A stretch of 64,000 nucleotides of DNA from Rotaria sp. Silwood1 (taxonomy: Eukaryota > Rotifera > Eurotatoria > Philodinida > Philodinidae). The DNA lies in NCBI GenBank assembly GCA_905250075.1, contig CAJNOP010000325.1, positions 145,639-209,638 of the forward strand, in the 5' to 3' direction. Shown here in pieces: positions 1 through 11,273 of this stretch. The notes beneath the pieces are model-generated. The model was not told the origin of the DNA. It did not search any database and saw only the letters and a program-made list of their open reading frames with translations. The position numbers and the translations under genes are program-made. Positions within the stretch are counted from its first letter, which is position 1; the number at the start of each line of letters is the position of its first letter.

Positions 1-3000
1 CATTATACCAAAATTTTGTTATTGGTGCATTATAAAATTCATAAAAACGTTGTGTTATTGGTATTGATGATGATGATGATGATAAGATTTTTATAGGTGA
101 ATTTTCATTTAAAATAGGTAATTCATCGATTTTTTTTGATGTATCAATACTACTATCATTTATATCATCAGTTTGCTGTATAGATGTTGAGTAACTTTGT
201 TTTAAATGTGTGAATGATGATTGTTCATGATCATCATTTATTGATTTATTAAATGTAACCATTTCAATTGGTTCATTATTCATATGTTTATTTTCAAAAG
301 TAAATTCAACTGATCTATCATTATGTAATTTTGAAGATTTTTTACTTTCATTTTCATCAATTATATAATGTTGTGTATGTTCATTTGATATAATACCAGA
401 ATGATAATTTTCAGTATCATTATCATCATCATCATCGTCATCATCATCTGGATCACTATCATTTTGTGTTGCTAAATGTTCTTCATGTGTTTTAGGTTGT
501 AATTTTAATTCTTCAGCGCTTTTAAATTCAATACGAAGTACAAGTGGAAAAAATAATATTGAAGCAATAACTTTCCAATTAAGATAATGTCGTATAGACA
601 TTCCACCCATCCATAAATCGTTTAATATCATTTGACAACATTTATGTGCTACAAATTCTTGATGATGAGATATAACAGCTAATGATAAACATGTCCAATC
701 AGACCAATTTTTTAATTCATATGTTAATAATTGACATGTTTTATCATCATTTTCACGATAACATTGTTCAAGAACACCGAGACCTAATTCACGAAATTGC
801 CTAAAAAAACAACAAGTGAATTCATCTTATTGTTCAGCTAAAAAATAACTATGCTTGACCAAAGTTGGTCAGAGAATTTTTCGAACATAAAATCATCGAA
901 TTTATTCATTCGAAATTTCTTTTTTTAAGGTTATCATATATTCTATATCAATAGGTTTCATTTATTGGAAATATAACGAAAATAAATGATAGTCATCAGC
1001 AACAATCATGCATTATTTTGTTCCAAAATTAGAGAATAAGGGTATTGCACAGTCCGACGATTACTTATGGTGCCAGTCTCACGGGGACCAGGATCAACAC
1101 TTTTTCATTGGAAGTAATATTGTTTATGGTCGTATATTTTTCGTAACAACAAAATTGTCAAACGTATAGATATGCAGAATAGATGAATTATTAATGAACT
1201 TTAAAAAATGACGAATCTCCAATAAGGAGAATATTAGAAGCCACATGGATCATGGAAGATGTCTTCAGCTCATTGACACTGTTAGAAAACGATGTCACAT
1301 TTTTTCTAATTTATGACAATTCAAAGATCAAAAATGTCTGAGCGTGTTATTTGTGGATAGACTAATTTAGTTTCAAATCAAATATTAAAAAAAAATCTTT
1401 TGTCAATAAATTGAAAACAGTTTGTTTGACTATACGACTTTTTACACTTAACATGTATTTTAGATCACGAGATTCAAAAAGTCATTTATGTATATTAATA
1501 ACTTACTCAGCATAACTAGCCAATTCAGTTGCTACTTCAATTTCTAATTCATCATCATCTGCTTCATGTGCTAATGCTTTATTTAATTTGTATGCCACTA
1601 ATGCTTAAATCGGAAATATATTCAAAATAAATCTAAAAATAGTAACCAATCTTTACCTTTCGCCATAGCTTCTTCACCTAAATAAAACAAAGAACTTAAT
1701 TATTAAATGGAAAAGAATTCATTATATAATCTTATTAAAACCTCGTTCCCAAAAAAATAAAGCCATTTGATGTCGTTTTGTAAGTACTGCCCATATAAGT
1801 AATTCATTATATGGATATTGGAATGTATCGTCGATGGGTTTTAATGTTGTACTAATTGCTGTTCGACGTAACTTAATTAATAGAAAGAAAACAAACAAAA
1901 TAATGAAAAAAAAACACAAAATTTTCTAATTAATTTTCATTTATACTTGTCGTAATGTATTAGGTTGATGAAGCGTTGTTGCATAACGTGTACGAAAACG
2001 TCGTCGAGTATAATTTGATCGATAACCATGACCCATTAATGATTCAAGAATTAAACCTATATCAGGTAATGTATATATACCTGTAATAGCTGCCTGAAAA
2101 TTAATACGAAAAAGCAAAAAATTAGAATTAAATAATTAAATAGGAAACAACCTTGCGAATTTTTCGTATATCTTTTGCAATATAATGAAGAGTATTAGGT
2201 GGACCATCACGCTAGAACAAAAAAAAAGTTGAAGAAATGAAATCATTCATTTTGGTTTTTTCGAGAAATATTTATCGAACAAGATAGAGGTTTATTACAA
2301 AGTTAGAGGATGTTCTAAAGTAAGATAGTTAAATAAATTGAAAGCTAAAAATAGATCCACGTGTTTGAAGATATGCTTTTACTAAGTCATAATATTCAAA
2401 TCACCTCTGGTGACATTGATATGTTACATCACGTGTAAATACTCTTGAAGCTCTATGAATTAATATTTACTATAATGTTATCAATTTGTTATATACTTCA
2501 CATTCGAAAGAAGAAATAAACAAACATACATAATATCTCATAATGGCTAGAAAACTATTGTTTATTATTTTATTCTCTTGTTTTCTTTTTTTTTCAACAT
2601 GATTGCAATAATTATTGAAGGAGAAGAAAAATTTATCACCGGATATATTTGTCGATGTTCATTATGTTGTATATGAAAAATAAGAAAATGTCAGGTCTAT
2701 TTTTTCTTTTTGTCTTGAAGAAACACTTGAATATGAACGGAACTTGAAGAGAAAATTGAATAGAACTTCCGACATGTCAAATCTATTAAAATATATAATC
2801 TTTCAAAAGAATATCTTTATCAATAAGTCTTTTGTCCTCAAATACAATTTCAGTAAAATGAATTTTTTCTTAAAATATATTTATAAATATAAAATGCTAA
2901 TCTTACAGTATTATATAATTCTTCCAATCGATGAATGGTTAAAAATTTTTGCATATAAATTCCATTTTCAAGTAACAATCGACAAAATTCAACTTTATCG

Positions 3001-6000
3001 GTTATTAATGCAGTCATCATGATATCTTCTAATGCTTGTTCCTAACAGATTTATTTTAAATAAAGCAATAATATAAGTCTTTTTTTTCTCTCTTACTGGC
3101 CATTGCTGAGCACCAGATAGAATATAATTTCGAGCTATATCAACTCGATTCCATGTTAAAGCAAGTTTTAATTGATCTACAGATGATACACATGTACTAC
3201 GAAGTAAAGCAATTAATATTGATAAATCAATATCTTGTGATGATTCTTCACCCATACGAAATATTGTAATCTTTAAAATAAAACAACAAAAAATTTTTTA
3301 TTTTAAACATATTCTATAATGAAAAATAAAAATTTTTTTTACCAAATCTCGTCTTTTTACACACATCATTAATTCATTAAAAAGATTTTTTGCTTGTTTT
3401 TTTGTATATGAAAATGTTTTCATTATAGTATGAATTAATTGCGCTTGAATGTCAGGAGACATTGTACTAGAATAGATTATTTACATTTTATTTTAAATCA
3501 ACGCAAAATACAGAACTGTTGCTAACACAAACTTGGTGAAATTAAAACGTCAAATACATCATACGTGCTGATGCTAATTACATCAAAATTATTTTATTCT
3601 ATTTATACTGGGACACATTTCTTCATCATTCTTTGAGTTAATTCTTCAGAATTGCAATAAGAACGTATTTCATCAATTTTAATAAGATGTGATTAGTAGA
3701 CAGTTCTAAGATCGTAAATCAAAAACATCTGCCCACAGACTATGACATGACGACAGAGAAGAGTATTAATAAGGCTTCTGTTACGAACCGTAAGGAGCAA
3801 GAGAGAGGATACCCAAATTTTTATCCTCATACTTCAACACCACTTCTAACTCTTTGAGTACCATTGCTCAACCAATGAACAAAACTTTTTCGAGATTTTA
3901 TATTAAATATGGACAATGTGTATTGTTGACATTTGCCTTAAAATCTTTTAAATAATCTTAAAAGTCATTTTCGGCCTATGCCTGTACTCCCGATGAGAAT
4001 GACGACGAAGTATTTTTGTCATCCGCATAAGAAAGTACGAGTCTAGGTCAGATATCCAAATGAAAGCTGTCACTAATTCAACCTTCTGAATATTGCTACG
4101 AGTTACTCTTAACTTGATTTCCACACAGAGAATCGAAATATTTTAGTAATCACAATAGGGTATTATCAGTCTTTGTCTCCTGCTTAGAATAGAAATGATA
4201 TTTCAAGAACCCATCAAACTCATTGCCTCTGTAATCTCATTAGTGTTATAACTTTTATTTGTCATAGAGAAAACTGCACTTAGAGATCATTTTGTGTTCG
4301 CGAGTTATGTCAGAATTAAGAAACTTGAAAAAATTGTGCATTATCATGTACGCTGGTATTCAAAGAGTTGAATCGTATTTTACAAAATTTAGCATGACAT
4401 TTGACTATTAGAAATAGCTTTGATACACAACATATCATAAGTAGTTTGTAGCACACGATCTAAAAGGATTGTTGAAGTATAGGTGTAGAAATTTAGACGC
4501 TTCCCTCACAGGCATAACAGACCCGTTAGGAACGGCTTATCTCAGACGTGACACACATCAGTAAGAGACCATCACAGATCGTAGCAGACATCACGAAAGA
4601 ACCATCACAGTACGTGTTAGTTCTTTACACATTAACTATAATATATTGTGATTAATATCTTGTATTAACAGTAGATAAGAATTCATAAACCAATGTATAC
4701 ATCGATAAATCCTCTCGTTTACTATAGTAATAGCTTCGTCGTATCTTACATTTGAATCCCACAAGGATTGTGCTAATAGTTTTCATTTTTTTACTAATAC
4801 ACATCTTCATTTTCATATGTGTATATAAAAATAATACGTTTCAATCTTTATTGATATGCTAATTCACAAATTATTTCAATGAATGATTTCATCGATTGAC
4901 ATTTATTCCACGACCAATTTATTTAAATCTACCAAAACGATATAAATGTCAAAGAAAATATGATACTTGTCAATTAGTTGATTTTTCATTTTTTTTTTCT
5001 TTATATTCTATTCGAAAGAAAATATTTTTGTCCTTGACAAGCAAAAATACAAACAAAAAAAAATGAAGAAAATATTGAGTTAAACGAATAGATCGAAACA
5101 ATATTGGATCCGACATAGTTATGAAAAAAGAAAACTACTGATTAATCTCTTTCAAGATATAATTTAATTTTCTTAGTCGTATTGATCTAATTTTAAACTA
5201 TTTCTATATAATTCATTCTCGTCAGTGAATAATAAATTGACATACCCATCTTCTCTAGCGTATCGATGTGTAAATGAAATCAGATCAGCCGCACGACCGC
5301 TTCCGTCACAAACAACAACGGGTACTGGTGGATTATCTGTAACATGTTCTAAAACCATTCGAATTGTATTCGTTCCGCCTTCGACAACAACACATACAAC
5401 AGGAATATTTGAATTTTCAGCTTAAATAAAAGAAAAATGAATCTTCATTTTTGTTTTTGTTTTTCTATGAAAATATATACATGACTGTGCATTTGTTTGT
5501 TTCAATAGAAATCTTTCAAAACGTTTTCTTAATAAAATTTCACCTCCATATTTTCCATTTGTTCCATTGTCAACAAGTAAAAAATAATAATGATTACTAT
5601 TTAATGTCGCATTATTTTTAGTTGCTAATGCTTTTGAATGATATGAAACAACTTTCTAAACAAAGAAAAAAGTTTTTTTTTGTTCTTTTTTATTTATTCT
5701 GCTTTTGATCTTTTTGTTGTTTCTTTTTTTTACATTAACACCAATTAAATTTTCTCGTCCTTCAACAACACCCCATGGTGAAAATCCAATACAAACAATA
5801 TCCGATTTAGCTTTTGGTGATTTAACAAAAAGTGCATCACCAACATGTTTAACAACACCTATAAAATTCTCATAAAACATTCATAAAATTTTTCTTTTCT
5901 TATTTTCATTTTACCTTGTTGACAACCATTTGTTATAATCCATGCACCAGTTGTTTTAGCTGCTCGAAAAAGTCCTTTTTTTAAAACACGTTTAAGTTTT

Positions 6001-6565
6001 GGTTGTAATTCAAAATTTGCAATACCACCATCAATAGATATAACAAGACGTGGTAATTTAAGATTCCATACACGTAAAAATAATTTTAATACTAAATCCG
6101 GACGTGTATCATGTGAAAGACGAATATACTAAAACAAAGTACAAAGAAAAATTTAAAATTTAAACAATAAAATTAATTTTACTTGAGCTTTAGCTGGATG
6201 TGCCATGCCTTCAAATTCAATTATACCAAATGCATCAGTTGGTTCAGTTCGTGTATGTTTTGGTATAGACCATATTTCATCTTTATTTATTGTTAAAAAA
6301 TTTATATCATGTGATACAATTTGTATTTGTTCATTATGTTCAAGAAAAAATCGTCCACAACAACAACGTCCTAGTTGTTGTTCAATTTTTGATGGAATAA
6401 ATTTAATACATTCACGTTTTTTAAATGTTCGTTGTATCCATGATACATTATTATCAAACTGATAAATAGGAAACAAAACAAACGAAAAAAGAAAAATTAA
6501 TTAATTAATTATATCACTATAGCATTTTATTCTTGTAAATATCCTACCGATGTTGGCGTGATCAT
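1..6565 (-). CDS. TRPM-family cation channel, N-terminal part (truncated by window edge)
   Basis: Spliced gene with 15 exons in the window: 6548-6565, 6183-6458, 5915-6128, 5734-5858, 5481-5655, 5246-5420, 3343-3466, 3097-3270, 2907-3041, 2152-2211, 1947-2093, 1742-1871, 1657-1677, 1507-1603 and 800 leftwards past base 1. All phases join, giving about 890 residues of the cytoplasmic melastatin homology region. Diagnostic TRPM stretches are [107 protein letters not shown] and finally [14 protein letters not shown], which in TRPM channels directly precedes transmembrane segment 1. The membrane channel, TRP helix and any C-terminal enzyme domain lie outside, so subtype, pore and kinase status cannot be judged. 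An acidic Asp/Ser-rich linker sits near residues 720-870. The 18-bp first coding exon (MITPTS) is supported by phase only. TRPM proteins form tetrameric calcium/cation channels. Confidence 0.93.
801..1506 (-). other. TRPM intron, 706 bp
   Basis: Noncoding stretch between two TRPM exons with a GTAAGT donor and a TTTTAG acceptor. No ORF or repeat was recognised beyond a small hairpin, GACCAAAGTTGGTC, near 860. Confidence 0.6.
2212..2906 (-). other. TRPM intron, 695 bp
   Basis: Noncoding stretch between TRPM exons. A plus-strand open frame at 2744-3022 is lysine- and isoleucine-rich and overlaps the adjoining exon, so it is a chance frame. No recognisable element was seen. Confidence 0.55.
3523..3640 (-). 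repeat. Dispersed repeat terminus, copy C (reverse orientation)
   Basis: Reverse complement reads AATGATGAAGAAATGTGTC, then GTAATTAGCATCAGCACGTATGAT, then TTTTAATTTCACCAAGTTTGTGTTAGCAACAG. This gives the same order of blocks as copies A and B. It lies in the long TRPM intron near its acceptor. Confidence 0.6.
4730..4785 (+). repeat. Dispersed repeat terminus, copy D
   Basis: CTTCGTCGTATCTTACATTTGAATCCCACAAGGATTGTGCTAATAG aligns with the terminal block of copies A and B. It is opposed to copy C in the same TRPM intron, so C and D could be the two inverted ends of one roughly 1.26-kb element (about 3523-4785). Confidence 0.5.
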
Positions 6566-7091
6566 CTTTATTTAGAAAAGATTTTCTTTGTATTATGACA
6601 TGGAAATGACAGGATATGCTACTGTTGATGATAATAGCATGGAAAAAGAAAAAAAAAAGAGAGAAAGACATCATCGTCTTTCACCGCTCTTGTTATTATC
6701 GCACATTTCTTTTTTCTAAGCAGAATAGAGAGAGAAAAAAGAAGAAAAAAGACTGACGATGTATTTAATCCTATTATTAATATAAGATGCCCACGCAGCC
6801 AGTTAGATATTCATAATATTTTTGAGAAATTTCACAGGAGATAGTCTGTGGATATTTTTTTTTTCTTGAATTATACAACGAGACGAAAAAAACAATTGAG
6901 GATTATCAATACACACACACATACACACGCACACGTAAAGACAAAAAAAAAAAAAGAAGCAATATATAAAATGAAAATCCAACTGGAATGATCTAGTTCA
7001 TAATCATGTAATAAATCTAATGATTTTGTTTTTCGTTAAAGAGGCTGTACAAATACATAAAAATATGAAGATGTTTTCTTTGTTTTCTCTT
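6566..7091. other. Intergenic: TRPM 5' flank and RNF34-like 3' flank
   Basis: 526 bp without a gene. It should contain the TRPM promoter/5' UTR and the 3' UTR of the RNF34-like gene. There is a short CA-rich simple repeat near 6909-6932 and several A or T runs. No clear TATA box or regulatory motif could be assigned. Confidence 0.5.
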
Positions 7092-9953
7092 TTATGACTT
7101 GAAAACGCGTACAACACGAACAATATTCGATCGACAAATTGGACATTCGGCGAGTAATTTACCACATTTGACACATGTTACCTATAAACATAAAAAAAAA
7201 AAGACAAGAAAAACATGAATTAACTTATCAAGACAGATAATTATAAAAGAAAATAATATGGAATTATTTTTATAACAAAGACTAACATTTATCTCTTAAA
7301 TAAAAAGAAAATAACAACGGATAAAAAGATCAACTATTAGAAAACAAAACGAAGCTTAGCCATTCTTAGAGATAATCATAACTCTAACTAAGAATAGATT
7401 AACCGACGCATGGCTTATGTTTTTTTTGTTCTTTCTATAATTCAAACGGATTTAGTTCAAATATATATTTACTATGATAATTATAAAATTGTCTTCTTTT
7501 GTTTTTAAGAGATCTAGAAATCTATTTCTTTATTGAAGATTTTGCGAACGTCTAATATAATCATCCATGTCGACTAAAATTATTCAATATTATCTAATTT
7601 AATGATCATAAAAATGATTTTTAATTATCTTTTTTTTTTGTTTTTATTCGATCGATCAATAATATTGTATAGAGAAGATTAACTAAAATAGTTAACTTAC
7701 CATATGACCACAATCTAAAAATACACAATCAGCAATTGCATCCATGCATACTTTACATAATTCACTATCGCTTGCTGTTGCATTATCAAGTTCTTTAGCT
7801 AGATAAAGAAACAAAAGAATTGTCGTTTTTTTTTGTTGTTGAATATTTAAATTTACTTTTGATTTTTTCATTTTGTCGATCACGATAAAGTCTTCGAACT
7901 TTTTCAATTAATTCAGTTTTTTCAACACATCCTTTATAATCAACAAAATTTGCTACTAAAATTTCTTTTAATTCACGAACACTTAAATCTTCAATATTTT
8001 GTTCATTATTTAATTCACTAAGAGATTTTCGACGTATCCGTTGTTGATTTGTAGTTGTTTGTTGTTGTTGTTGTTGCTAAATATAAAACAATAAATAATA
8101 TTCATCAATTTCATATAAAATATTATTTATAAATGAATTTCAAATATATGAAAAGTCAAGATTTGATTTTATAGTAATTTACTGATACATTTTTCTGAAA
8201 GAAATGATAGAATAAATTAGATGAATGTGATAATACATTGAATTGATATGTCGCATGATCGACTGAATGCCTTAGATCACATGTTCTATGGTACGTTGAC
8301 TGCAATAACCCTGATTTAAGACAGACGTCTGTCTAGATTTGCAAGAGAAGATATTACGGAGTCGAAATTTTTGGCGAACAAATATACTTGTTGTTAATAA
8401 GAATGCTCTTCTGATATTTTTCTTTTGTTATCTTAAACCTTATTTATGATCCTATATAAATTAGTATAGTTTTGTTCATTACGTAATATATGAAGAATAA
8501 ACTTATTATTATATAAGAGTAAAAATACTTGACTACTTTACTTATATAACAATGGCATTAACTTCGTCGAAGTCTGATGTAATGTTTCAATATTCTTTCA
8601 TTTACAAAAAATATGAGTCTATTAATAGTTAATATGATTGTTCAAATAATCAAACAATTCTGAAATTATTCGATTAATTATGTAATTAACAATTTTTCAC
8701 TAATTAATTATAAATTGCATTCTTTTCAAGAAACTAATATTCTCTGTAAATTATACATTAGAAGAGAACATAGCCATAACTTTTGACTTAAGTATATACT
8801 AATACATAATATCAGCATATGATTAATATATTTATCTAACTTTTCCTTAGATAAAAAAAAAAACAATGTATTAGTAAATATGAGTCATCATCATCATTCA
8901 TGTGATGTTTGCTAATTATATGAATTTAAGAAAACAAAAAAAAAAAAAAAGCATTTTTATTTTTACCACATTATTTGAACTAGCTGTTGTTTCATTAGTT
9001 GTTGAAGTTCTTCGTTGTTGTGGACTAGTTGATGTACTATTTGTTGTTGTTGTATAAACAAAATTTCCAGGTGATGAAAATGTATATGTAAATGGTCCAT
9101 TTGTTGTTGTACCAAAATTAAATGTTGATGTACCATTTCCATTATTTGTTGTTGTCGTTGTTGTTGTGGTTGTTTGTTGATGATCACCAAGTGCATGATG
9201 TAAAACACCCGATACTGTATTTGTAACATAATCTTGTAAATTTGCAGCAAAATGATTCATTTGACTAGCAAATGATGACATTGTATGTTGAAAATTTGTA
9301 TAATTTCCATTTTTAGGTGGAGGAGGAGGTGGTGGAGGTGGCGGTGGCATAACAGTTGTTGTTGTAGATGATGATGATGATGATGATGAGGCACTTGTTG
9401 ATGTTGAAAATTGATTAAATGTTGTATGAAATTGTTGTTGATTAGCATTTGTTGTTGTTGATGATGATGATGATGTTTGTGCTTGTTGTTGTTGTTGTTG
9501 TTGTTGAATAAATAAACGTGTAAATGGTAAATGTCTATTTCGTACAATTAAATCGACAAGTTCTTGTTTTTCTGTACATGTATGATGTGAAATATTTTTT
9601 GCTTGTAAATAGCACCGTAAATGTTTAACTTTTAATGCTAATAATTGTTCATCTGTTGTTGAATCACTTGATATTAATTGACATGTAAGACATATACGAT
9701 ATGGTTGATTATAATGACGTTCACGGGGTGCACAACTTGTACAATAATATTGACGACAAACTGCGCAACTTTTCTATAAAAAAAAAGAAAAAAAAAACAA
9801 ACATAACAATAAACAAAAGTTTTTATTAAAGAATTTTTTTTTTATGAAAAATACTTTTCGTTTAGTTAATGTATATGTAGAATGACAATGTTCACATTGA
9901 TCATTTGAGGAAGTTGTAGTTGAATAAGATGATGATGATGATGGTGATGGCAT
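7092..9953 (-). CDS. RNF34/RFFL-type (CARP) FYVE-like plus RING E3 ubiquitin ligase
   Basis: Five exons (9855-9953, 8967-9773, 7857-8076, 7701-7798, 7092-7181) give 437 residues. The N-terminus has a FYVE-like zinc-binding region, [10 protein letters not shown] then [12 protein letters not shown] and CLTCQ. A SAP-like segment follows ([26 protein letters not shown]), and a second lies near [18 protein letters not shown]. The C-terminal C3HC4 RING is [20 protein letters not shown] / [16 protein letters not shown] and ends in VVRVFKS, the family's usual tail. Known relatives ubiquitinate caspases and p53-pathway proteins and associate with membranes. The middle is unusual: about 200 residues of poly-Gln, poly-Ser, poly-Thr and an 11-residue poly-Pro run. 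The start is uncertain: ATG at 9953 is used here, but the frame stays open upstream to about 10004, so an extra 5' exon is possible. Confidence 0.9.
8077..8966 (-). other. RNF34-like intron, 890 bp
   Basis: Noncoding, AT-rich intron between the low-complexity exon and the SAP-like/RING exons. No reading frame or repeat was recognised. Confidence 0.5.
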
Positions 9954-10443
9954 TATTTTTAATGAAGACAATACTTTGAAACAATTACTAAACAGAGACG
10001 CCACGTCTTGAATATCGAAAAAAAAATAGAAAAAAGAAAATAAATAGGAAAAATTATTTGAATATCATTTATTACCTCTTGAAATTTATTGAACAAGTCA
10101 ATAATGCATAAAAGAGTCTTTTCTTTTTTTCTCTTTTTTTTTCTTATATCGGTCAATCAATCAATCTGACATCTTGTTGTTGCTCGTTTTGTTTTCAACC
10201 AATAGATAACTTTTGAATAAAAATTAATTTCTTATTTTCTTACAAATAAAAAAAAAATAAATATGAAATATTCTTATAAAGAATTTTTTTCTCATATTTA
10301 AGAATTAAAAAAAAAATAATATTTTGTTATATTTTTCTTCGAGTGACATCTGCTATTATGTAGGTGTATGAAGAACAAAAAAAAAGTAAATAAATCAAAA
10401 AAACTTCTTTCAATCAGTTATACGAATTATCTAAAAACTTAAA
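9954..10443. promoter_or_regulatory. Divergent promoter region, RNF34-like gene and myosin light chain
   Basis: 490 bp between two divergently transcribed genes, very AT-rich with T tracts. It must hold both 5' UTRs and promoters. A pyrimidine tract ending in CAATCAG near 10413-10419 lies about 25 bp upstream of the light-chain ATG and could be a splice or trans-splice acceptor. No specific transcription-factor site can be claimed. Confidence 0.4.
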
Positions 10444-11066
10444 ATGGCAGCTCGTGCTAAAGCTAAACAACCAGCTAAAAAACGGCAACAACGTGCAACT
10501 TCAAATATATTTGCGATGTTTGATCAATCGCAAATACAAGAATTTAAAGAAGCTTTTAATATTATTGATCATGATCGAGTTCGTTTTTAAACTAACCATT
10601 GCTTTTTTTTTTTTAGTAAGTTTTACTTTCTAGGATGGTTTTATAAGTAGTGATGATTTACGAGATATGTTTGCTTCATTAGGTAAAGTTGTACCTGATG
10701 TAGAACTTGAAGCAATGATCCGTGAAGCACCTGGAGATATTAATTTTACTAGTAGGAAAAATAAAATTTTTGTATTTTTGTTTAGGATAAACAATATATT
10801 TTTTAGTGTTTTTAACATTATTTGGTGAAAAATTAACAGGTTCAGATCCTGAAGAAGTTATACGTAATGCATTTTTAGCATTAGATGAAGAACGTACAGG
10901 AAAAATAAGTGAAGAACGTTTACGTGAATTATTAATGTCAATGGGTGATCGTTATACTGACGAAGAAGTTGATGAATTATTTAAAGATGCTCCTATTAAA
11001 AATGGCCTTTTTGATTATCAAGAATTTGTTAAAATTCTTAAATATGGACGAAAAGATCAAGATTAA
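10444..11066 (+). CDS. Myosin regulatory light chain (non-muscle/smooth type)
   Basis: Three exons (10444-10578, 10634-10751, 10807-11066) give 170 residues, the normal family length. The N-terminal kinase site [12 protein letters not shown] keeps both phosphorylatable residues, Thr19 and Ser20, equivalent to Thr18/Ser19 of vertebrate MYL9/MYL12 and Drosophila spaghetti squash. [20 protein letters not shown] leads into EF-hand 1, whose loop [12 protein letters not shown] is a complete calcium/magnesium-binding loop. Later EF-hand positions ([14 protein letters not shown] and the C-terminal pair) are degenerate, as is usual. The protein binds the IQ motif of the myosin II heavy chain neck, and its phosphorylation switches on contraction. 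It lies 207 bp upstream of the helicase gene on the same strand. Confidence 0.96.
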
Positions 11067-11273
11067 ATGATATCATAGATATATATATATATATTTGTAT
11101 TTTCTTTTTTTTTTATTTCCATGAACAGATATATTTTTTCGCTTTTTTTTTTCTCTCTTATGAAAATTCCATTGCTTTATTATGATTATTATTTTTTTTT
11201 TTGCTAAATTAAGGAATTAATCACATTCGATTTATAATTAAAATGTATTTTTTTGTGATTGTAGATCAGTAAA

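Larger units (their letters stand above)
3467..5245 (-). other. TRPM long intron, 1779 bp, with repeat-element ends
   Basis: The intron has a strong GTATGT donor after the codons for REDG and a TTCTAG acceptor. Splicing restores a continuous frame between [10 protein letters not shown]...REDG and [12 protein letters not shown], as in other TRPMs. It carries two diverged, inverted copies of a repeat terminus that recurs elsewhere in the window, at about 3523-3640 and 4730-4785 (see the repeat entries). No transposase frame is visible between them. Confidence 0.6.

Noticed and set aside
5225..6462. Plus-strand ORFs opposite the TRPM exons
   Set aside because: They are complements of conserved minus-strand TRPM exons and have no similarity of their own.
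9774..10004. Start of the RNF34-like protein at 10004
   Set aside because: That codon is GTG, not ATG; the first ATG in frame is at 9953, although an unseen upstream exon remains possible.
10806..11066. Last myosin light chain exon as an independent 86-residue gene
   Set aside because: Splicing from 10751 completes a normal 170-residue light chain, so the internal Met is not a start.
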